In this document: piece by piece, positions 29,020-40,268 of the stretch
How positions within the stretch are numbered: the stretch's first letter is position 1
Layout: each line of letters opens with the position of its first letter
Assembly (NCBI GenBank): GCA_019096155.1
Contig: JAHCVI010000002.1
Span: forward strand, 3,658,001 to 3,722,000
Length of the DNA stretch: 64,000 nt
Direction: 5' to 3'
Origin: Staphylotrichum longicolle
Lineage: Eukaryota > Ascomycota > Sordariomycetes > Sordariales > Chaetomiaceae
The notes under the pieces: model-generated
Told to the model about the DNA's origin: nothing
What the model saw: the letters and a program-made list of their open reading frames with translations, nothing else
Database searches by the model: none
Made by a program: the position numbers and the translations under genes

Positions 29020-30249
29020 CCAGACTCGGATATGGCAGCGCAGGGCGGCCACACCTGCCGGCCTCGTGTCTCGCACCGTTTGAGGACCTTCCTATGGCTC
29101 GTAGCCAAGTATTCCGTTCAGCTTGTGTGCTGGGAGTCTAGAGAGTCTGTGACACAGTGCTGTGATCGCCCACTGCCAACGAGGAGTCTCGTCTTGGAGC
29201 CATGCGAACCTGATCAGCAGACCAGGAACTCGGGCCTCTGGGGAGCTTATTATTTCAGTCCACTAGGTTTCCATTGTCGTCTTGGTCCGATTCCAACATC
29301 ACCAAGCACTGTGTGTGGTGCGTCAGCGGGTATCGGTTCGGCTCAGTCTAGACTCGCCCAGCACCCATGGCTCAAGGTCATGTGTTCACAACAAAGGGTG
29401 AAACCGCGACGCGACACCACAACAACAGTTAGATCCGTACGCCTCTCGACTCGGCAGCAGACCCGATCCAATGGAAGAGTTTCCGGACCTTTGCTGGACA
29501 GACTTGCGACGGCGCCGGCATCCCAGGCCGAGTCCGTCAAAACGTGGGTGGATTGAAAGCGGCAACTCGTTGGGTATCTCCGGTTTTCGGCCGCAGGGAG
29601 GTGCCGTCGTTTACCATCGGTTTATACTCCACCGCTGGCGATAAAAACCCCGATCCGAGCACGCCCTAAGCAATGCATGCAGCGGCGCAGACAGGGACAC
29701 GGCAGTCCTCTTGGCACACCGACCTTCCGGAACGGGGCGGACGACGCGCATGATACGTGAGGTGCTCCACTGGGTCTGGCACAGGGTTAGATGCTGGGGT
29801 TGATCTCCCAACGGCGGTCATGGGTGGAAATCTCTGTGGTTATTTTTAAGTAATAGTCGTCATCACCAGACCATCGCCGAGTTGCGTTGGGGTAATTCTT
29901 GGGTAAGACATTGGTGTTTCTGGAAGGCAGATCAGGTACGGGTGTACATCGGTACTGTGCCTGGACGAGTGCCGGCAGCTTACGGCACCCGGGGCGGGGA
30001 TCAACAAAGAAGTGGCAATCGAAGGCTCAAGAAGCATTCGTCTGGTTCCTGATCGGCCCGTGTCTGGGCGCTCCAGGATATAAGGGCCTCGTGTCAACGG
30101 CCGGCCGATTGATGTTCTAGACATCTTCCCCGACTTACACGGTACATCCACCCACCCTGACAAAGACACTCACCTCCAACACCACTACCACCCACCGCCT
30201 ACACATCAACACTCAAAGCAACAAATCAAACGAGATACAACCGAGCACA

Positions 30250-31396
30250 ATGGGCTCCTTCTCCCCCGACCCGCCCAAGCCCTGGGTCGAGACGCCCTTG
30301 ATCTTCTCCCCGCCCCTCTCCCGCGCCGCAGGATGCAACATCTTTCTCAAACTCGAAAACACCCAGCCCTCGGGCTCCTTCAAGTCCCGGTATGCCTCTT
30401 CACCACCACCACCAACCCCCACCTCCCTCACAACATCAACTAACATCCCCGTCCAGCGGCATCGGCAACATGATGCTCACGGCCCTCTCCAACCCCGCCA
30501 CCGGCGCCAGCCCCAACCCGTCCGAAAAAGTCCACTTCTACTGCTCCTCGGGCGGCAACGCGGGCCTCGCCTGCGCGACCACGGCCGTCGCCCTGCGCCG
30601 CCCGGCCACCGTCGTGGTCCCGACCGCGACCTCGGCCTTCATGGTCGCCAAGCTGCGCGAGCTCGGCGCCGAGGTCGTCCAGACGGGCGCCAGCTGGGCC
30701 GAGGCCGACGCCTACCTCCGCGAGGCGCTGCTGGCGCCCGAGGAAGCAGGGGTGCGGAAGGTCTACGTCCCGCCGTTCGACCACCCGGACATCTGGTCCG
30801 GCGCGTCGACGCTGGTGGACGAGATCGCGCTCGAGTGCGGGATGGGCGGGCGGCTGGCGGGCCGCGGCGGGGTGGACGCCGTGGTGTGCAACGTGGGCGG
30901 CGGCGGGCTGCTGAACGGGGTGATGGAGGGGTTGGAGAGGAATGCGAAGCGGATGATGGGTGCCCAGGGGGTGAAGGTGCTGGCCGTCGAGACGGTCGGG
31001 GCGGAGAGCCTGTACGCCAGCGTGCAGGCCGGCGAGCTGGTGACGCTGCCGGGGATCACGTCCATTGCGACGAGCCTCGGGGCGCGGAGGGTGTCGGAGA
31101 AGACGTGGGAGTGGGTACAGAGGGTTGGGACGGACGCGTTGATCAGCGCCACGGTGACGGACAAGGAGGCCGCCATGGCGTGTGTGCGGTTTCTGGATGA
31201 TGCGAGGATACTGATCGAGGTCGCTTGCGGCGCTACCGTGGCGACGGCGTATAATGGGGATCTGAGGCGGCGTTTGGGCAAGGAGCTGACGGACGAGGAG
31301 TGGGCTACCAGGAACGTTGTTTTGGTGGTGTGCGGGGGCTCGAATATCAGCTCCGAGATTCTAGAGAAGTACAAGGCGACGTACGGGATAGAGTAA
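30250..31396 (+). CDS. L-serine/L-threonine dehydratase (catabolic, PLP-dependent)
   Basis: Exons 30250-30389 and 30457-31396 join across a 67-base GTATGC...CAG intron and give 359 residues. It is a fold-type II PLP enzyme. The Schiff-base lysine is Lys45 in SGSFKSRGIGN, the substrate carboxylate is bound by SSGGNAG, and the cofactor phosphate by the glycine loop GGGGLLNG. The length and lack of a C-terminal ACT domain match catabolic serine/threonine deaminases such as yeast Cha1 and mammalian SDH, rather than the biosynthetic Ilv1 form. The reaction converts serine to pyruvate, or threonine to 2-oxobutyrate, plus ammonia. The leader just upstream of the ATG is A/C-rich and almost free of G. 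Relative preference for serine or threonine cannot be told from the sequence. Confidence 0.9.
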
Positions 31397-31452
31397 AAGA
31401 AGGGGTGGAGCACTGGACGGTTGAAGATTTGCGTTGCGTTCTGCCAGCTTAA

Positions 31453-32296
31453 TTATTGTTCGTCTTGGTTTTGGTCTCTCGAATAGACTGGCTCTCCGTA
31501 TTCCTCAGGCACCTCTGCTGCGAAGTCTTCCAGATGCTGAAGGACTAGCTTCACCTCTCCAAAGTAGTTCGCATCTCCCTCTTGCTCGAAGCCCAGACTC
31601 CGAAACAGGGCGACACTCTTGGCATTGCTTTGGTTTATCTTCGCCATGAGCAGCTTCAGTCTCGGCGCCGTTGGCATGTCCTTGTCCTCGGCGTACTCGC
31701 GCATGATCTCGTCCAAGTGGCGGTAGATGTACTGAAGAAAAGCCTGGACCACGGCCCTGCCGAGTCCCTTGCCGCGGTGTTGCTGGTCGGCAATCATGAT
31801 GTCGACTTCACCCACGCAGAACTCGGGGGTCGCGGATGGGAGCGCTTCGTCATCCTCGTCCTCGTAGGGATACAGAAACAGGTTGACGTCGCCAATCATC
31901 CTTTCAGGGGCGTCCTGGTTGCCCGCTTGGATGGACATGCCGTCACCTTTCCCGGCCTGAAGAGGTTGGCAGATGATGAAGGTCAGTTTGTCGTGTGAGG
32001 CGCGCCAGGACTCCTGGTTCTCGTATTCCTCCTCGAGGGTGAGGCGTTCAGACGCGGTGGCTTCTTGGATAGCCTGGCTGAAAATCAGTCTCGGGAAGAG
32101 GGAGTGCGGGGCGTCTGAGAAAGTCTTACGGGGTCTTCCATCCAGGCGTGGTAAGTCAAGACATGGCGGCGGTCGTAAGGCACGAGGAGCGTCTTTGCCG
32201 TGGACACGGCTGTGATTCAGCGCCCTCGTCAGTCTAGGGTCTGGAAAAGAGACAAGCAGCTGTCAACGACATACCAGTAGCCTCATTTAATCTCAT
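31453..32296 (-). CDS. NAT9: GNAT-family acetyltransferase, NAT9 type
   Basis: Three minus-strand exons, 32296-32275, 32209-32130 and 32073-31453, join across introns of 65 and 56 bases and give 240 residues. The reconstructed N-terminus MRLNEATAVSTAKTLLVPYD followed by RRHVLTYHAWMEDP, and then TASERLTLEEEYENQESWR, is the NAT9 signature. The acetyl-CoA loop is RGKGLG at residues 134-139, in the context QQHRGKGLGRAVVQAFLQYI. NAT9 proteins are GNAT N-acetyltransferases; animal members have been linked to microtubule stability and JNK signalling, and the fungal substrate is not established. The 22-base first exon is easily missed. The C-terminal 15 residues are hydrophilic and variable. Confidence 0.9.
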
Positions 32297-32631
32297 AGTA
32301 CCGCTTGTAGCTGAACCTTTTCTTGGTCTTTCCGCAGTGAGAGGGGCTTTGCTCTGTGAGAGGTTGCGGATTGGAGAGGAGAGTGTGCTTTGATGCAACC
32401 GAAAATGCTGCCGAGTTATCGGGGGTTTGCTGAAACCGCAACATGCTCCACCGTGCCGAAAGTTGGCTTGTATTGGTCGGAGAATTAATCCAAATATCGA
32501 ATGTTGTACAGTATAGTGACAGGGTATCACGCCTGGAGCTGTCTTGGGCAGCAAGCCCTTCTACTCATACACTACTCCTACACCCAGCGTTTGAGAGGAG
32601 TCTGTCCCAGCAAAGCGGCCATAACGCGGCT
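32297..32631. other. Short intergenic region
   Basis: About 335 bases between the NAT9-type start codon and the stop of the methionyl-tRNA synthetase gene upstream on the same strand. It contains the NAT9 promoter and nothing else that I can support. Confidence 0.45.
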
Positions 32632-34616
32632 TCAGTTGTCCGTCTGCACGATTGGGAAAGTGGACGTTGCTTTCCTCCTGGTCTTGACGGATCCGCTGTA
32701 CGTGACCTCCACATCCTCGACCAAAGGAGGGAAGAGACCGTCAACGCGGCTGCTGCCCGGGTCCACCATCGGTACACCGTAGTCCGGGTCGCACCGCAGG
32801 ACGGTATGTCCAAATGTCCGCTTGTCCTGCGCAACGCCTAGAGTATCAAGCATCTGGGTGGCCTTGTCAGGCAGGAACGGCTGCAGGAGAATGCCCGAGA
32901 TCCGCAGTCCTTCAGCCACGAGGAACAACACGTTTTCTGCGGCAACCCGATCGGCCGGGTTTGATGACTTGACCAAAGACCATGGTTGGGTCTGTGTCAA
33001 GAACTCGTTCAACTGCCATAGAGTTAGTCAACAGTTTTAACAGTAATCCCGAAAGGGGTTAACCTACTCGGGTGCCAATCTCCAAGATCTTGCGGATGGC
33101 AGACACGGGGTCATGTTTTTCCATCTGCTGCGCAACTGTGGGCGGGAGCTCCGCTAGGGCTGCCTCGAAACCTGTAATAAGTTCTTGCAGTGCCTTGGGG
33201 ACCTGGGGACGAGAGGCGTCCTCGGTAAAGGAGTTCTTCACGACCTCTCGCACATTCCATACCTTGGGCCTCGTAAGGCGGCCGAGGAGGTTGCCAAAGC
33301 CCCACTGAAGATACTTCTTGTACTTGACCACAAGGGTGTTGTTGCTGTAGTCGGCGTCATCAGCGATGCCGCCTTCCGACAAGAGATAGAAACGGGCCGT
33401 GTCAACTCCCCATCGGTTGATGGCGTAGATGGGGTTGACCACATTGCCGAGCGACTTGGACATTTTCCGCTTATTCAGCGTCCAATGCGAATGAACCAGC
33501 ACCTTTTTAGGCAGAGGGAGATCCAGGGCCATGAGCAGTGCGGGCCAATAAACGCAATGGAACCGGAGGATATCCTTGCCGACGATATGAACATCCGCCG
33601 GCCAGCCACCAAGGTGCGACTCCCCAGGTGCCCAATCAGGAAAACCGGCCGCGGTGAGGTAGTTGATCAAGGCATCAACCCAAACGTAAATGGTCTGAGA
33701 CGGGTCGCCGGGAGCTCGGATGCCCCAACTAAGACGCTGGACGGGCCGCGAGATGGAGAGGTCTTCAAGATGGTTCTTCACCCAGTCGACCACCTCGTTC
33801 ATGCGAAATGCGGGCTCAATCCACCCAGGGTTCTTCTCATAGAAATCCAGGAGCCGGTCCTTGAGCTCCGTCATGCGGAAGCAGTAGTTCTTCTCCTCGA
33901 CCCATTCCACCTTGTTCTTTGTCTCGGCCGATGCCATGTACACGGCCCCAGTGAACGACTCCTGGTATTTGACGAGCTGGGACTCCGGGTAGAAGCACTC
34001 GTCGCTCACGCTATACCATCCCTCGTGCTTGGTCTCGTAAATGAGCCCCTTCTCCCGAAGCAGGAACCAAAAATGCTCGACAGCCTGGACGTGATCGGAG
34101 TCGGTCGTGCGGATGAAGCGGTCGTAGTCGACACGCGACAGGTGTGCCAGCTCCTCGAATTTCTCGGCATTCTCGTCACAAAACTGCTTGGGATCCATAT
34201 CGGCCAGCGCGGCAGCCTGCTGCACCTTCATGCCATGCTCGTCGGTGCCGGTGCACAGGATCGCTCTGTTGCCCAGCAGGGTCTGCCATCGCTTGAAGAC
34301 ATCGGCCAGGACCATCGAGTACATGTGACCAATGTGTGGCGCTGTGCGACCCCGTCAGTATCCCGAGTGCTGCTCCAGGAACACATCTATGTCTGCACGT
34401 ACCGGCATTGACGTAGAAAATGGGCGTCGTGACATAGTAGGGCTTGTCGGCTGCTGCTGGTGGTGGTGGTGCTGGGACTGCTGGCTCTGACGAGAAGCGC
34501 CGAGACGCGACCACAAAGTTGCTTCTACATGAGCTGCACATCCAGCTCCTCGGCCGGGTCAATGTCGACTGCCATCTCAGGAGCCGGCGAGCCGAGGCTG
34601 CTTTTGCGAACTCCAT
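32632..34616 (-). CDS. MSM1: Mitochondrial methionyl-tRNA synthetase
   Basis: Exons 34616-34403, 34341-33068 and 33012-32632 on the minus strand join across introns of 61 and 55 bases and give 622 residues. The first 55 residues are rich in Arg, Ser and Ala and lack acidic residues after residue 3 (AKAASARRLLRWQSTLTRPR), a good mitochondrial presequence. The class I catalytic signatures are PHIGH at about residues 73-77, reconstructed across the first intron, and KMSKS at 364-368, with GTDEHG between them. A helical anticodon-binding domain follows. No CP-domain zinc knuckle Cys set is apparent, in line with the mitochondrial/bacterial type 1 group. The enzyme charges mitochondrial initiator and elongator tRNA-Met. 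The last 50 residues are Ser/Thr/Arg-rich and probably extra to the family core. Confidence 0.93.
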
Positions 34617-36742
34617 TGCCACCGACACAACACCCCCCGCAGAAGTGCCGTTTGATAGACTCGAAGCTGGATCGATCGAGGTTTGGGTTGTTGGAGTTTT
34701 TGGTGGGTCCGGTTCACAGCACAGCACAGGCGCGGTTGATAAATTACGAGCTTCTGCACTTGTATGTACCTGCAGGGCCATTAATCGGGGGGATGCAGGT
34801 ATCGGGCTCGGTGCTGGAACCCCTGTCATGTCGGGCAAGCTCACGCCGAGCATTCAACACCAACAAATCATCACCAGTTTTGGAGGGCCACCAATGCCCC
34901 AGTCACGTCTCCTGATTGAGACATAATGATACCAAAAGATTTTGATGTCAATTTCACTACAACCTCATCGCCTCGAAATCTCTATACGCAATTGGGCGGC
35001 GAGGTGAAGTGTGTCGGGTATGAAACCCCAAAGACATCTTCTTCCCAAGGAAGCAGTTGATTTGTCGTGGTGCTGTGCGCATTGGGGCAGGGCTTTGGGC
35101 TTTAAAGTACCCACTGTCTGAAATCACAGCAAAACTTGGTTTTAGATGTAGGATTACACCGCTCAAGGCGACCAAACTCAACGGCTGCCTGGGTGCCAAT
35201 AGAAGGTGACACAGGGCCAGATATGGAACACATCTGGGCGGCAAGAGAGTGAGGCAGACCTGCCAATGTGCCAGGCTGGGAAGTTACTGTGCGTCCTTTG
35301 CGAATTTGTATCTGGGACTCGGGTTGATGTGTTTCCAGTTGAGGGGGTGGCAACATCAGGTGCCCAACATGAGTGTTGAGACAGTTTGGGCCGCCAAACA
35401 AGGTAGTGTGAATACCTAGGTAAGGTAGCTGTTGCAAAGACCAGACACCGCCGCCTGTGTCCCCTGAGCTACACTGAGGGAGATGGTGAAGCATGGATCG
35501 TTGAAAAGAAGTGGAGAGTTGGGCCGGCTTGGCAAGCGAAAGAAAGAGAGCAAAACATTCTCCCAAAATGGGCCTAGCCCCACAGGGCTGAGCTCCCCCT
35601 GCTTGCAAACATGGAATGACGTCGTGACGCCAGGGCCTCCTATCAGCCCTCACCTTTCACAGACAGTCTGCTTCGCCTGCGCATCCCTGAGCAACGGAAT
35701 TCTGAGATAACAATGCCACAGATGGAAACAAAAGGGTCTCGTGGTAGCCTGGCTCGAACTCGATGAAACGGTCCTCAGGAAGGAGCGCCCACTGCTGGGG
35801 CCTGCAGGCGCCATCCTCGGCGTAAGACGATTGGCTGCCTGGGCAAGGTGTGGAGAGGGGCCCTCCGGTGTCAGCCTCGGTGAAAGCCCAGGGCGGCCCG
35901 ACACTGCCGCAGCACGTATGGGATGTCTTGCAGGACATAGTGAACAATTGGAAGTGTATGGCGCGCAAACAATGGAAGCCCCTGGTCATCAAATCTGTAC
36001 AGGTAGGTACGAAGTAGATTCGTGGCTTTATCAAACCCCCGTTTCGAGGCTCGCATTCTCATCTGATCCCGGGCTTAACCAAGGGCTCGGTGAGGTGGGG
36101 ACGTCGTCGGCGGGCAGGGACCTTCTGTGTAAAGTTGCCTGGGAGATGCCCGCCAACGATGGTCATCCCAACACAACGAAGAACCAACAGACAATCACAC
36201 AGAGCCAAACACATGCCCGTCTCAAAGGGAACGACTCGGAATACCTGCGCATCATAACCAAGACCATTTCCATGTACCTATGGAGGTAACCGAGGAGATA
36301 TTTCACTGGAGTTTTATGATAAACGGGAAGCGAGTGACCAATTGGTCCCCTGGTCCCTGGCCCAATTCAGCGACCGTTTTCTTGGATCAGATCCAGCCCC
36401 CACTTCCGCCTGCTGGGCCCCAGTTCCCAGTCCAACCGCTGCTTCCATCGTTTGGGTCTTCCGCCCTCTGAGCCTTCTTGCGTCGCGCAACTTCCCACCT
36501 TCGAGGTCCTCCCCAGCTTCCCTGTTATTACTCCTCCATCTTGGACCCTGCCAATTCGCAAGGCTCCAAGGCTGCAAGCTAGAGAATTACCACAACCCCG
36601 CAACTCCATCTCGACCCAGCAAATTGACCCCGCGCAACATCGTCGCCGTTCCCCGCAACAGCAACAACGCCGCTCCGACAAACCTTGATGACCACGAAAT
36701 GATTTTACTTTGACACGGACCAGAACGGCGCTGTACACAAGA
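34617..36742. other. Gene-poor divergent intergenic region, 2.1 kb
   Basis: This gap separates the divergent MSM1 and Cys-pair protein genes. It contains TACCTAGGTAAGGTAG at 35413-35428 and AGGTAGGTAC near 36001-36010, copies of a motif that recurs in gaps of this window. Frames at 35102-35653 (minus) and 35741-36289 (plus) show no family signal. A stretch of pyrimidine- and C/A-rich sequence from 36400 to 36700 is probably the leader of the downstream gene. Confidence 0.45.
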
Positions 36743-39626
36743 ATGGTTGAAAGGGACGACATCGAGGCACTCCTGAACACGGGGTCCTGGAGGACCGCGC
36801 GTTCGAGGAGCCCCAATCCGTGAGCACCCTCTTGCACTGGGCTACTCATAGAGATAGGTTTGCTGACTTGGCTGTGGACACAGTTACGACTCACAACGTC
36901 GGGCGTACGAAGCGCCCAGGCCAAACATCGGTGTGCCCAGAACAGCCGAAGTGGTATCACGCAGCCAACGGCCCCCGCCCCCGTCCGTCGAAGATGAAAA
37001 GGAATCATTGGCCAAAGAGCATGTCGGCTCCGTCGTGTCGGCCACTTCTGACGAGGAGCCAAAGCACCGCGGCGACATAGATCAGCATCCCATTCTACTG
37101 CCCGTCCACGAGCATAACCCGGAGCGGAGATTTGTCATCATCCCTGGCGCCGCCGGGGAGGATGCTCCCAAGACCGACCAAGCCCGATATGAAGCGAATA
37201 CTTGCCGCAAATATGTGCTTGTAGACTCGGAGGGTGGAGCCAACGGCAAGGAGGACAAGTCAAAACTAGACTCACCCAAGGATAAAATCGGCCGACCTGA
37301 AGAACGGCCGCATCAAACCAAGGACAAATCCTCGCGATCAGAAGAAAAGACAGACTTGCCCAAGGAGAAACGCGACATCCCAAAGCGTAAGAGTCACCAG
37401 GATCTACCGCGCCTCTCGACCGACTTTGAGCAACCCGAGCCATCAATCCGCCGGTCAAGCAGCCGGCGTGACCGGGAGAGACCTCTGGTGCACCAAGAAG
37501 CCCAGGACTACTCCGGTTCTCGCGAAAGGTCGAGCACACGGCCGTCGGATAACGCGTTCTTATCCCCTGCCGCAGTCAAGCTTACTGCAGGGAGGCGTGA
37601 CCGAGCCTACTCGGACGTGAGATCTGATACCGGCGGCAGACCTGGTCGCAGCCCCTCGACAAGGAGGGATGCCGATGTCGAGGTTCCCGACAGAAAGCGG
37701 CCCGATCGTTCGTCCAGGTACCCGGCAACTCCTGCGCTCCACCGGCGGGCATCGTCCACTACAGATATGCCAAATCGGGATGATGAGCCTGCTGAGCGGC
37801 CAACGTCCTTCATTCCACCATACAGCTTTACTGACCCCAGCGACATCTTCGCTTTCATGGCGCCGGGCGATGACTTCATGTCAAGGAAGGCGAGCAGAGA
37901 TGCTTCCCCGCCGAGAAGAGCCCGTAATAGCAAGTCCCCACCTCACCCGCGAGGCGCGAGAGAGATGCCCGGGACGTCACCGAACCGCAGACACCAACCT
38001 CGACCCGCGACCCGGGACCGTGACGGTTACTCCAGCGATGAGAGCTACAAGGGGCGACGTTCCCACCGAGGTGAACGCCCGCATTCTAAGCGATCCACAT
38101 TGGAACCCGACCATCCATCGGTGCTCTCAGCCGGCCAGGTGCGGCGACCGAATCCCATGGTTGGAGCTGCAGTTCCGGCTCTTGCTGCGGGCCAGGCAAG
38201 CCAGTTTCTGGACGACCCACCACAACCGAGCTCTCGGAGCGCGACCTTTCCAACCGATAAAAGTAGAAGGATAAACGAGCGCTCTGTGTCACCGTCCCCT
38301 GCGACGAGTGCTTCCCCATCTAGACGGGCCCATGGCAGCAAACTGGGTACACAAGCGGGATCGCACTCTCGGGATGCCAGCATTGGCTCAGTGTCCAATG
38401 GGTCTGCCTCCCTACCGCCTTTTGTGCCGGGTTCACTTCCCCGGTCTGGCACTCTGGAAAAGCCCACGGCAGGGCCGGTAGCGGCCCTTGCGCGGCAGGA
38501 ATCCCTAGACCCGCACTCCCCAACGCTCTACTGGCAGCCTGGTCGTGCCGGCGAGCAGGACGATGCCGGTGAGGATGTGACAAGCCGCGCCCTTGCCCGG
38601 CTCCCAGATTGCCGGTGGAAGCACCCCGCGTTGGCCCGACATCGGGTTGGCAGTGAGCAGTTGCTCACACTGAAAAGAGCTGAAAACTTCACAATATGCC
38701 CCGATTGCTACGGAGCGTTGTTTGCGAACACCGAGTTTCAGCATTTGTTTGTTCCGGCTCCCATCCGCTCCGGGGACCAGGTCATCTCCTGTGACTTTGG
38801 TGCCTCGCCATGGTACCGCATCGCCTACCTCATGACATTGAAACACCGATATCCAGATTTGCGCCTACTGCAGGGGATAGCATCCGTCGCAGCACGCTCG
38901 CAGGCCTGCGCCGGAGGCCAACTCGCGTCACGTATTTGGTACAGCATGATGGCGCCCAGCTCGCGGCGTCCCATTTCGACGTTTAACGTGTGTCTCGGCT
39001 GTGCCAAGATGGTTGAGGTTCTTCTCCCCAACCTGGCCGGCGTCTTCGTGCCCCTCGACTCGCACGAGGCAACCAGGGGCATCTGCGAGCTTCACTTTGC
39101 CCCGGACCGTAAACGCTTCTTCGACTACTTTGACGAGATGAAGACGACATCAGCAAGGGCGCTCAGCCGTCGGACCGCCCCCGATCTTGTCGAGCTTATC
39201 GACCGTGTGAGGGAGATTTCACTCCATGAAGAGTGCCTGCGCAACACACCCATCCCGAACCGCAAATGGCACGTTCTCCAGCAAATCCCCGAATTCACTG
39301 TGTGTGAGGAGTGCTTCAACGCCGTGGTCTGGCCGATGATCGAGGACGAAGACAACGGCAGCGAGATTGCGCGGAACTTTTACAAGTATAAGCAGTCGAA
39401 GCCGGTTGCTGCTTGTCAGCTGTACAGCGCGCGGATGCGCCGGGTGTTCCTGGAGGCCTGCAAGTACGATGACTTTGAGTTCCTCACCACCTGCGTACTG
39501 AACAGGCTGAGAGTACTGGCCGAGATCAAGGCGAGATACAGCGAGCTGCAGAGGGAGGACCAGGGGGATCCGGAGGTGCAGGACGACCTTGCAGCACTTG
39601 CAAAGCAGCTCAAGGAGATTGAATAG
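36743..39626 (+). CDS. Ser/Arg-rich protein with a Cys-pair C-terminal domain
   Basis: Exons 36743-36819 and 36884-39626 join across a 64-base GTGAGC...CAG intron and give 939 residues. Residues 1-580 or so are charged and low in complexity, with many Ser, Arg, Pro, Asp and Lys residues, including DKSK/EEK repeats and RRSSSRRDRERP-type RS stretches. From about residue 585 the protein becomes ordered. It contains three Cys pairs, C-x2-C at 631/634, 729/732 and 833/836 (ICPDCYGALF, VCLGCAKMVEV, VCEECFNAVV), which could bind zinc, and it ends in an acidic coiled-coil-like helix (QREDQGDPEVQDDLAALAKQ). The first exon encodes MVERDDIEALLNTGSWRTAR. Similar proteins in fungal genomes are often labelled Ser/Arg-related nuclear matrix proteins; I do not know a demonstrated function. 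Confidence 0.8.
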
Positions 39627-40268
39627 CAGCATACGATGAAGCGGTGGGACAGGCAGGCTCGGTGTACTGACGTGGGTGCTTCGGTCGCGGAGCAAGCGGC
39701 TATGTTATGATACCACATTTCATGCTGGGGCAGTGAGCATGATTTCAGATAACTGAGGTTGAGGAATCAGAGGAGGGACGCGAATGCGCAAACCCACTTT
39801 CCCATTTGCCCGGACTGAGCATGCGCGCAAGGAGGTCCGGCAGTCAGTTTTAAGCACCAGGCCCACGACGACAGGCCTTAAGTGCCGAGCTAAGATTAAT
39901 ATCAATATTCTCCGACAGCCGTACCCCAGGTTTCCCTTGGCTGTAATTGGACGTCACAGAGGGGGGTGGTGTCGGAAATCAGCCGAAGGTCCTTTCACCC
40001 AAGGTGACCAAACAGGGCACGTTGAGAGGCTGCCAACAATACACTTTGCTCAATCAATATCACGACCCATCTGTCGGATTCCTACATCGATGGGCTTTGC
40101 GGACACAGCGCGGAGAGAGTAAACCCACCTATCAGGGGCACATGGCTGGTCCAGTCAGGGGTATACAGCATGTCTGACCCAATTCAATATCAAGATGGAG
40201 AGAAGTCATGAACAAGTCGACTTTTGCGTAGGCTGTAAAATTCACCAACGCCAGATACCAACCTCGAG
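39627..40268. other. Intergenic region
   Basis: About 640 bases upstream of the GH28 gene, likely to contain its promoter. No gene is seen. Confidence 0.45.

Larger units (their letters stand above)
27627..30249. other. Gene-poor region, 2.6 kb
   Basis: The largest gap in the window lies between the divergent 2EXR-like and dehydratase genes. It contains an X-box-like palindrome near 28605, a (CCAACGG)4 repeat at 28992-29019 and a GGTAGGGTACCTACC near-palindrome near 28456-28470. Open frames at 28031-28528 (minus) and 28753-29556 (plus) show no domain or plausible composition and are not accepted. A non-coding transcript cannot be excluded. Confidence 0.5.

Noticed and set aside
28753..29556. 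267-residue open frame on the plus strand
   Set aside because: Starts and runs through a tandem heptamer repeat, has no family resemblance and no splice-linked continuation.
33185..34411. 408-residue open frame on the plus strand
   Set aside because: Antisense to the mitochondrial methionyl-tRNA synthetase, whose HIGH and KMSKS motifs are intact on the other strand.
35741..36289. 182-residue open frame on the plus strand
   Set aside because: No family signal and irregular composition, inside a gene-poor gap.
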